A DNA stretch of 11,140 nucleotides, from assembly GCA_030040395.1 (NCBI GenBank), contig JASHTU010000323.1, positions 1 through 11,140 on the forward strand, read 5' to 3'. Position numbers and translations under genes: made by a program. The notes below the pieces were generated by a model, which did not search any database, had not been told where the DNA came from, and saw nothing but the letters and a program-made list of their open reading frames with translations. Every line of letters starts with the position of its first letter. Position 1 is the stretch's first letter. Shown piece after piece: positions 5,496 through 11,140 of this stretch. Source of the stretch: Acidobacteriaceae bacterium. Lineage in GTDB: Bacteria; Acidobacteriota; Terriglobia; Terriglobales; Acidobacteriaceae.

Positions 5496-6586
5496 GCGGT
5501 GGCCAAGGGGCGCCCGGCCCCGGCGGCGATCCGGGCGCAGACCGCTTCGGTAACTTCGGCCGTCGTAGCCGCGCCGCCCAGGTCGCGCGTGTGCAGTTTG
5601 GGGTCCGCCGTCGCGTATTCCACGGCCTCCATCACGCGGCGCGCGGCTTCCGGCTCGCCCAGGTGATCGAGCATCATTGACGCCGACCAGAAAGTCCCAA
5701 TGGGGTTGGCGACGCCTTGGCCCATAATGTCGAAGGCCGAACCGTGGATGGGCTCGAACATCGACGGAAACGCCTGCTCAGGGTTGATGTTACCGGTGGG
5801 GGCAATGCCCAGGCTGCCCGCGAGGGCCGCGGCCAGGTCGCTCAGGACGTCGGCGTGGAGGTTCGTAGCTACAATCGTGTCCAGCGAGGCTGGCCGGTTC
5901 ACCATCCGCGCCGTCATCGCATCCACCAGCTCTTTGTCCCACCCCACCTCGGGAAAATCCCCGGCCACCTCCGCGGCCACCTCGTCCCACATCACCATGG
6001 CGTGCCGCTGCGCGTTGCTCTTGGTCACCACGGTAAGCCGCTTGCGCGGGCGTGACGCGGCCAGGCGAAAGGCGTAGCGCTGGATGCGCTCCACGCCGGC
6101 GCGCGTCATCAGCGAAACATCCATTGCCGCTTCAATGGGAAATCCTTGGTGCACGCGCCCGCCGGCCCCCGAATACTCGCCCTCGGTATTCTCGCGCACG
6201 ATTACCCAATCGAGATCCTCGGTGCGGCAGCGCTTGAGCGGCGCGTCGATGCCGCGCAGAATGCGTGTCGGCCGCACGTTCGCGTACTGGTCCAGGCCCT
6301 GGCAGATCTTGAGCCGCAGACCCCACAGCGTAATGTGGTCGGGAATGCCGGGGTCACCCGCGGAGCCAAACAGAATCGCGTTCTGGCCGCGCAGCGCCTC
6401 CAGGCCGTCATCAGGCATCATCGCACCATGCGCGCGGTAGTAGTCGCCGCCCCAGTCGAAGCCCTCAAACTCGAAGCCAATGCCGCTTTCGGCCCCGGCG
6501 ACCGCCTCCAGCACCTGCCGGCCGGCGGGAACAACTTCCTTGCCGATGCCGTCGCCGGGAATCAAGGCGATCCGATATCGCTTCAT
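5492..6586 (-). CDS. ttuC: Tartrate/D-malate dehydrogenase (decarboxylating isocitrate/isopropylmalate dehydrogenase family)
   Basis: This 364-residue cytosolic NAD-dependent beta-hydroxyacid oxidative decarboxylase matches TtuC/DmlA in length (about 360). Visible motifs are IPGDGIGKEV (9-18), the substrate loop NVRPTR with VRENTEGEYSGAGG (130-143), the catalytic lysine K189 in TKSNAQRHAM, metal-site aspartates D222 (VDAMTARMV), D246 and D250 (NLHADVLSDLAA), and the NAD-site stretch EPIHGSAFDIMGQGVANPIG (278-297). DHITLWGL (83-90) and FEPIHGSAFDI are typical of the tartrate/D-malate subgroup rather than LeuB or Icd. The family converts D-malate to pyruvate and CO2, and tartrate isomers to oxaloglycolate or decarboxylated products. 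GAGGA at 6593-6597 lies six bases before the ATG. The gene is first in an operon with the MFS permease, which supports tartrate or D-malate catabolism. Confidence 0.85.
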   Translation of the reverse strand: MKRYRIALIPGDGIGKEVVPAGRQVLEAVAGAESGIGFEFEGFDWGGDYYRAHGAMMPDDGLEALRGQNAILFGSAGDPGIPDHITLWGLRLKICQGLDQYANVRPTRILRGIDAPLKRCRTEDLDWVIVRENTEGEYSGAGGRVHQGFPIEAAMDVSLMTRAGVERIQRYAFRLAASRPRKRLTVVTKSNAQRHAMVMWDEVAAEVAGDFPEVGWDKELVDAMTARMVNRPASLDTIVATNLHADVLSDLAAALAGSLGIAPTGNINPEQAFPSMFEPIHGSAFDIMGQGVANPIGTFWSASMMLDHLGEPEAARRVMEAVEYATADPKLHTRDLGGAATTAEVTEAVCARIAAGAGRPLATA

Positions 6587-6634
6587 GACTGTTCCTCGTG
6601 GCTTATTCTACCCGGCAGGCGCCTAATAGAAGTT

Positions 6635-6646
6635 GGTCCGCGGACC
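6635..6646. promoter_or_regulatory. 12-bp perfect palindrome upstream of the tartrate operon
   Basis: GGTCCGCGGACC is fully palindromic and lies 49 bases upstream of the dehydrogenase ATG and eight bases past the stop of the preceding gene. It could be an operator for an unseen regulator of the tartrate operon or a fragment of a terminator for the upstream gene; no T-tract follows it. Confidence 0.3.
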
Positions 6647-6653
6647 CGAGCGG

Positions 6654-7475
6654 CTAATTGCCGGCTGCCGCGGCCCGCGCCGGGTCGATCACCAACTGCT
6701 TCTGAAGCACGATCTGGAACTGCCAGCCTCCGTCGAAAAGCACGTAGTCGAGGCTTCCCGCGCGGTGACGGGACCACAGCAGCATTCCGATCGTAAACGC
6801 AGCCGCTCCGCCCATGACCGCGCCTATAACCACCCCGGGCGAAGGGCCGACCTGCGGCAGTGGCGGAAGCGCGGGCTGTTGCTGGCCTTCGAGCGCATAG
6901 GCGGCTCGCAATAAATGTGGCTGCGGATCCGCGGCAGGCGCGCTTACGTCGCGAAGCGGCATCGGATCCGAGGTTGTCTCTTCCGCGGGCGTTATCGCGC
7001 CAGGCGTGGCGGGCGCTTGCCATTCGGCCTGGGTGTTTTCAGCGTCCAGCCCCACGCTGTATCCGTTCGCAAACAGCAGCCGCGTGAAGTGGATCGTTAC
7101 CTCCGGCTGTCCCGTGCTGCCCGCCCGCGCCGTCACCTGCTGCAGCGCGCCCTCAACGTAGCTGCCGGCGGGGATTGCGACCTCTGTTCCTACGGTGACC
7201 GGAAACGCCACCGTGGCGCGCACCGCATCTCCCGGCTTGCTCGACTTGCTACGAATGGGATTGATGAGCGTGAGTGGAATCGCCGTTCCCGCAGGGACCG
7301 TGATGGTCTGCTGCGCGGAAGACGGCTCACCGTGGGTTGCAGTTTCCGCAAGCAAAGACTGCATGGACGTGTTTTGCGCCGACGGGCTCTGCACCGCCGT
7401 CTGCGCAAAACCTGAAGGCGTCTGAGCGCTCAGAAAGGCGATCATCGAAACCACGGCAATCAAGCGGGAGGGCAT
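6654..7475 (-). CDS. Secreted VirB10/TrbI-like beta-domain protein with a hydrophobic segment (paralogue of upstream gene)
   Basis: This 273-residue protein is of unknown role. It starts at ATG 7473-7475 with AAAGG eight bases upstream. The N-terminal signal peptide is MPSRLIAVVSMIAFLSAQTPSGFA. A beta module spans about 56-145: ITVPAGTAIPLTLINPI, KPGDAVRATVAFPV, EVAIPAGSYVEGALQQV, VTIHFTRLLFANGYSVGLDA. A Pro/Ala-rich linker, a hydrophobic Gly-rich segment GVVIGAVMGGAAAFTIGMLL (214-233) and a closing strand pair YVLFDGGWQFQIVLQKQLVID (244-264) follow. The beta module resembles the beta-barrel region of VirB10/TrbI and similar secreted proteins frequent in acidobacteria. The paralogue 48 bases upstream shares both the first module and the last strand pair, so this is a tandem duplication, probably co-transcribed. 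An envelope-anchored structural role is inference. Confidence 0.65.
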   Translation of the reverse strand: MPSRLIAVVSMIAFLSAQTPSGFAQTAVQSPSAQNTSMQSLLAETATHGEPSSAQQTITVPAGTAIPLTLINPIRSKSSKPGDAVRATVAFPVTVGTEVAIPAGSYVEGALQQVTARAGSTGQPEVTIHFTRLLFANGYSVGLDAENTQAEWQAPATPGAITPAEETTSDPMPLRDVSAPAADPQPHLLRAAYALEGQQQPALPPLPQVGPSPGVVIGAVMGGAAAFTIGMLLWSRHRAGSLDYVLFDGGWQFQIVLQKQLVIDPARAAAAGN

Positions 7476-7523
7476 GACAGGGCCTTTTCCTTTCGAGGAT
7501 GGCCGGCGGAGATGCGAGAAGGC

Positions 7524-8399
7524 TCAATGTGTCGCTGCCGGGAGCGGCGCCGGGCCGGAAGCAGGTTGTGCGTTGACGAGCGTGCTCGAAATCACCATGG
7601 GCGGAGCGGGACAGGGTCGGCCTGAAAACCCCGGCGTGCCCGGCGTGCCGGGAATCACAGTTGCGGGCGTGGCGGGCGTTCCCGGAATCACGGTGTCTGG
7701 CATTCCGGGTCCACCAGGAATGACAGTGTCCGGCGTGCCTGGCGTGCCCGGAATCACGGTGTCCGCCGTGCCTGGCGTGCCGGGAGAACCGGGGATGGGT
7801 CGGCAGAGCGATGCAGACTTGAACTGGCCCGGAACAGGCGCATGGGAGAGGGGCGCAGCCGTGGACTCCTGCGAGGCATCGAGTGCCAACGGCGCGGCAA
7901 GCGTGATTTCGATCGGCGCACCGTTGTCGAGCAGCACATCATTGCTCGTGCTTACCTGCACTGTGATGTCGATGAGGCTCGGAGCGGGACCGTTTTGCGC
8001 GCCCCCAGCCGTGCCGTCCGCTTCGCCCGTGGGCAGCGCCGGCAGCGCTGCCACATAGTTGTTCGCAAAGACGATTTGGGTAAACAGAACCTCGATCACG
8101 GCCCGGTTCGTCCGCCGCGTGGGGCGAGTCAGCTTTTCAATCGTCCCTTCCACATACGTGCCGGCCGGAATAGCGACGCGGTCTTCCGCAACCACCGGAA
8201 ACGTGGTCTGCGCGTAAAGCTGAGCGCCCGGCGCCGCGAGGTTTGCCCACAGCGGCTGAACCACGGCCACCTCGATCTTTGTGCCGGAAGGAAGAGTGAG
8301 GGTGGAGCTGGTTGCGGCAGCGGGCGCCTGCGCGTCGCCCACCATTGCCAAAGCAAGAATCAAAAACGTCAATGTCGAAGCGAATCTCGATCTGGTCAT
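7524..8399 (-). CDS. Secreted VirB10/TrbI-like beta-domain protein with collagen-like repeats
   Basis: This is a 291-residue protein with a signal peptide (MTRSRFASTLTFLILALAMV, cleaved near GDAQA). The beta module at 33-120 reads LTLPSGTKIEVAVVQPLW, RVAIPAGTYVEGTIEKL, VIEVLFTQIVFANNYVAALP, aligning throughout with its neighbour at 6654-7475. A second strand pair, DVLLDNGAPIEITLAAPLAL (154-173), matches the neighbour's C-terminal strands. Residues 201-257 are a Pro/Gly/Thr collagen-like tract with the unit TVIPGTPGTPD, four VIPG copies exactly 11 residues apart. The tail is Pro/Ala-rich. ATG at 8397-8399 is chosen because AGGAGG (complement of 8408-8413) sits eight bases upstream; the in-frame GTG three codons earlier overlaps that site. 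The role is unknown; a surface-exposed stalk or matrix component is inference. Confidence 0.68.
   Translation of the reverse strand: MTRSRFASTLTFLILALAMVGDAQAPAAATSSTLTLPSGTKIEVAVVQPLWANLAAPGAQLYAQTTFPVVAEDRVAIPAGTYVEGTIEKLTRPTRRTNRAVIEVLFTQIVFANNYVAALPALPTGEADGTAGGAQNGPAPSLIDITVQVSTSNDVLLDNGAPIEITLAAPLALDASQESTAAPLSHAPVPGQFKSASLCRPIPGSPGTPGTADTVIPGTPGTPDTVIPGGPGMPDTVIPGTPATPATVIPGTPGTPGFSGRPCPAPPMVISSTLVNAQPASGPAPLPAATH
7629..7800 (-). repeat. In-frame 33-bp tandem repeats encoding a collagen-like tract
   Basis: Within the upstream secreted gene, about five 33-base units encode TVIPGTPGTPD-like peptides; the four VIPG motifs (residues 215, 226, 237, 248) are exactly 11 residues apart, preceded by an irregular unit PIPGSPGTPGTAD. 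Units differ mostly by single bases (for example GGCGTGCCC versus GGCGTGCCT on the plus strand), indicating recent duplication or ongoing recombination. Confidence 0.8.
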
Positions 8400-8561
8400 C
8401 GATACCACCTCCTCTTGCTCGGGGTATCTGATGGAAATGACGCTTCCCGGATGCGAATTGTTGCGCGCGAAGTGAGCCGGCAGTCATTTGCGCACCTCGC
8501 GCCCCGTAATGCAGGACGGCACGCCCCGGTAGAGCATGCATTTTTCCCCGCCTGCCAGGCC

Positions 8562-8589
8562 GGAACTTTTTCCCGCGGCCCGGCGTAGC
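8562..8589 (+). promoter_or_regulatory. ECF-sigma-like promoter upstream of the ADOP permease
   Basis: GGAACTT (8562-8568) equals the sigma-E/ECF -35 consensus, followed by two further T and a GC-rich spacer. After 15 bases comes CGTAGC (8584-8589), resembling the CGT(C)-type ECF -10. Transcription would begin near 8596, leaving about 75 bases of leader before the permease start at 8671. The -35 is strong and the -10 only partial. Confidence 0.4.
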
Positions 8590-8670
8590 ATGATTCCAGC
8601 GGCCCGCAATCTTGGCCTGCAGTCCGATTCGCCAAGCACGATTGACAAAGTGATGGAAAGGGCGTTGCCC

Positions 8671-11140
8671 ATGACGATGTTTCTCGACCAACTCAGGCAG
8701 GTGTTCCGCAGGCTGGCGAACGCGCCCATGTTTACCGCCGTTACGCTGCTCACCCTCGCGGTGGGCATCGGCGCCAATACCGTGATCTTCGCCGTGGTGG
8801 AGGGCGTGCTGCTGAAGCCGCTCAGTTATCCCCATCCCGAGCAGCTCATCGGGGTCTGGGAGAGTGCTCCGTCGATCGGCTTCAACGACAATCTGAATAT
8901 TTCCCAGTCCATTTACTTCATCGACCGCGAGCAGAACGCCACGCTCGAGGACATCGGCGTGTATAACGGCGATTCGCTGAATATTACCGGCCAGGGACAG
9001 CCGGAACACGTGCGCGCGCTCGACGTGACCGACGGAACCCTGCCCATCCTGGGCGTTAAGCCCGCGCTGGGACGGCTGTTTACGCGCCGCGACGACTCGC
9101 CCAACGCGCCTCAAACCGTGCTCCTTTCCTACGCATTTTGGCAAAGCCATTTCGGCGGCAGCCGCTCGGTGATCGGCCAAACCATCGATGCCGACGGCAA
9201 ATCGCGTCAGATTATCGGCGTGCTGCCGCGCGATTTTCATTTTCTTGACTGGTTCGACCCGGCGCTCATTGCGCCCCTGCAATGGGACCGCAGCAAGGTC
9301 AAACTGGGCAATTTCAGCTATGAGGCGATCGCGCGTCTCAAGCCGGGCGTGACCATGGCCCAGGCCAAGGCGGACCTCGACCGGCTGATGCCGGAGGGCC
9401 TGCGCACCTTTCCGGCTCCCAACGGTTTCAGCGTCAGCGAGTTTGCGGAGCTGCACATGATGGTCAGCCTGCACACTCTAAAACAGGATGTTGTCGGCAA
9501 CATCGGCAATGTGCTTTGGGTGCTGATGGCCTCGATCGGAATCGTGCTCCTGGTCGCGTGCGCCAACGTGTCGAATTTGCTCCTGGTGCGCGTCGAAAGC
9601 CGCCGCCAGGAACTAGCCATTCGCACCGCGCTCGGTGCCGGCCGGTCGCGCATCACGCGGGGACTGCTGTTTGAGAGCGTGGTGCTGGCGCTAGCCGGAT
9701 GCTTGCTCGGCCTAGGCCTCGCCTACGGCGCGCTGCGGGCGCTGGTGGCCTTGGCTCCCACGGGTCTGCCCCGGTTGCACGATATCGGCATCGACATTCC
9801 GGTGTTGCTGTTCACCCTGGGCCTCGCGCTCTTCGTGGGCCTCGTCATCGGTTCCATCCCCGCCCTCAAGTACGCGGGCGGAGCCATCTTCGGGGAGTTG
9901 CGCGAAGGCGGACGGGCGCTGAGCCAGAGCCGCGAGCGGCACCGGGCGCGCAAGACCCTGGTGGTGGTGCAGGTGGCTCTTGCCCTCGTGCTGCTCATCT
10001 GTTCCGGACTGATGATCCGCACCTTCTTCGCCCTCACCCACGTCGATCCCGGATTCACGTCCCCGGCCACCCTCGAAACCTTCACCGTCTACATTCCTGA
10101 GGCCCGCGTTCCCGCCGGCAACGACGAGCAGGTGGTCCGATTGGAACAGGAGATTGCGGACAGGCTGCGCGCCATTCCGGGCGTCAATTCGGTCGCCATC
10201 ACCACCAAGATTCCAATGGATGGCAACAGCTCAAACGATCTGGTGTTTGCGCGTGACCGCGTTTATAAAAACGGCGAAATCCCTCCCATTCGCCGGTTCC
10301 ATTTCATTTCTCCGGGATTCTTCTCCACCATCGGCGCGCCGCTCGTCGCCGGCCGCGACATTACATGGGATGACACCTTTAACCATCGGCCCGTCGGCAT
10401 TATCTCTGAAAAGTTCGCCAAGGAGTACTGGGGCAGCGTGGCCAACGCGCTAGGCAAGGAGATTCGCGTGACCCCGGCCGACAACTGGAGACAAATTGTG
10501 GGCGTGGTTGCGGATATTCATGACGACGGGCTGCGCAAGCCGGCGCCCACGTCAGTGTATTGGCCGCTGCTTGTGGATCATTACGAAGGCAAGCCGTCTG
10601 AGTCTGAACGCTACGTCGGCTTCGCCATTCGCACTCCCCGTGCCGGTTCGGCTGCCCTCATGGAGGAGATGCAGCGCGCTGTCTGGTCAGTCGACTCCGA
10701 TCTCCCCCTCGCCGATCCCACCACCGTCGAAGCGCTCTACACCAAGTCCATGGCCCAGACCTCCTTCACCCTCACCATGCTCTGCGTGGCCGGAAGCATG
10801 GCGCTGCTTCTCGGCATCATCGGCATTTACGGCGTCATCTCCTATGCCGTCTCCCAGCGCACTCGCGAAATCGGCATTCGCATGGCCCTGGGCGCGGAAC
10901 GCCGGGAGCTGGTCGCGCTGTTTGTCCGCCAGGGTCTCTGGCTCACCGTAGTCGGCGTGGCCTTCGGCCTGGGCGCGGCGTTCGCCGCCATGCGCCTGCT
11001 GTCTTCGCTTCTGTTCGATGTCAGCCCCATGGATCCTGCCACCTACATCCTCGCCGCTTTGGCCGTGCTGGGCATTGCCTGGCTGGCCTGTTTTCTGCCC
11101 TCGCGCCGCGCCGCCGCGGTCGATCCCGTCCACGCCCTGC
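8671..11140 (+). CDS. ABC transporter permease of the ADOP (acidobacterial duplicated orphan permease) type, 3' end cut
   Basis: The frame stays open from 8671 to the window end, giving 823 residues; the last ones (RRAAAVDPVHAL) are the usual closing motif, so only a few residues are missing. GGAAAGGG at 8655-8662 precedes the ATG by eight bases; ATGs at 8653 and 8677 are alternatives. The protein is a duplicated MacB-like permease: helix 1 (about 21-45, TLAVGIGANTVIF), periplasmic MacB_PCD domain, FtsX helices at about 281-306, 331-355 and 371-395, then a second half with a helix at 429-452, another periplasmic domain and three FtsX helices at about 699-728, 746-780 and 791-815. EIGIRMALGA and ELAIRTALGAG are the paired cytoplasmic motifs. 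There is no ATP-binding domain and no ATPase gene nearby. The family is proposed to act in export or mechanotransmission across the envelope; the substrate is unknown. Confidence 0.88.
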   Translation, partial: MTMFLDQLRQVFRRLANAPMFTAVTLLTLAVGIGANTVIFAVVEGVLLKPLSYPHPEQLIGVWESAPSIGFNDNLNISQSIYFIDREQNATLEDIGVYNGDSLNITGQGQPEHVRALDVTDGTLPILGVKPALGRLFTRRDDSPNAPQTVLLSYAFWQSHFGGSRSVIGQTIDADGKSRQIIGVLPRDFHFLDWFDPALIAPLQWDRSKVKLGNFSYEAIARLKPGVTMAQAKADLDRLMPEGLRTFPAPNGFSVSEFAELHMMVSLHTLKQDVVGNIGNVLWVLMASIGIVLLVACANVSNLLLVRVESRRQELAIRTALGAGRSRITRGLLFESVVLALAGCLLGLGLAYGALRALVALAPTGLPRLHDIGIDIPVLLFTLGLALFVGLVIGSIPALKYAGGAIFGELREGGRALSQSRERHRARKTLVVVQVALALVLLICSGLMIRTFFALTHVDPGFTSPATLETFTVYIPEARVPAGNDEQVVRLEQEIADRLRAIPGVNSVAITTKIPMDGNSSNDLVFARDRVYKNGEIPPIRRFHFISPGFFSTIGAPLVAGRDITWDDTFNHRPVGIISEKFAKEYWGSVANALGKEIRVTPADNWRQIVGVVADIHDDGLRKPAPTSVYWPLLVDHYEGKPSESERYVGFAIRTPRAGSAALMEEMQRAVWSVDSDLPLADPTTVEALYTKSMAQTSFTLTMLCVAGSMALLLGIIGIYGVISYAVSQRTREIGIRMALGAERRELVALFVRQGLWLTVVGVAFGLGAAFAAMRLLSSLLFDVSPMDPATYILAALAVLGIAWLACFLPSRRAAAVDPVHAL

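Noticed and set aside
6605..6610. TAGAAT (minus strand) as a -10 box for the tartrate operon
   Set aside because: No matching -35 at 16-18 bases, and the implied start would fall on the ribosome-binding site.
7629..7800. Regular 33-bp units that might suggest a CRISPR array
   Set aside because: The units are contiguous, without unique spacers, and in frame inside a secreted protein; they encode a collagen-like tract.
8642..8647. TTGACA, a perfect -35 box, upstream of the ADOP permease
   Set aside because: The -10 position at 17 bases reads TTGCCC and falls against the start codon; no usable -10 is present.
8137..9474. 445-residue minus-strand open frame
   Set aside because: It is antisense to the clear ADOP permease and runs on into the signal-peptide end of the collagen-like gene in another frame; its His/Arg/Gly-rich content has no recognisable domain. 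GC-rich codon structure explains it.

Overview
The window reads as a GC-rich chromosome segment of a soil-type, Gram-negative bacterium, most probably Acidobacteriota. The clues are an outer-membrane porin ending in Phe, a long MacB/FtsX-type permease with no ATPase (the 'ADOP' arrangement typical of that phylum), secreted VirB10-like beta-domain proteins, and hairpin-rich and G-run-bearing intergenic repeats. The assignment is inference; no rRNA or marker gene is present. No tRNA, rRNA or CRISPR array was seen.

Layout: (1) 1-~1480 is a visibly AT-richer mobile block. It holds two small overlapping plus-strand genes, the first cut by the window edge, which converge on an IS1595-family transposase on the minus strand. 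I read this as one IS1595-type element with two passenger genes whose left end lies outside the window. (2) ~1480-1800 is non-coding, with a small hairpin, a four-tract G-quadruplex motif and three 9-bp TAGCTAA repeats. (3) 1801-3649 is a divergent pair: an OprB-like carbohydrate porin (minus) and a CsoR/RcnR/FrmR-family regulator (plus). Their 73-bp intergenic region carries a CsoR/RcnR-type operator lying exactly in the spacer of the predicted porin promoter. (4) 3650-4163 is non-coding and holds two diverged copies of a hairpin-rich repeat. (5) 4164-6586 is a two-gene minus-strand operon, tartrate/D-malate dehydrogenase followed by an anion-symporter MFS permease, overlapping by GTGA: uptake and oxidation of tartrate or a similar hydroxy-diacid. 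(6) 6654-8399 holds two tandem paralogous secreted proteins sharing a VirB10/TrbI-like beta module; the upstream one carries a collagen-like 11-residue repeat. (7) From 8671 to the window end runs an almost complete ADOP-type ABC permease, preceded by an ECF-sigma-like promoter.

The strongest leads are the regulator's His-Cys-His-His metal fingerprint combined with the operator placement, which suggests metal-controlled expression of a 'carbohydrate' porin; the IS1595 passenger pair; and the collagen-like/VirB10-like secreted pair.
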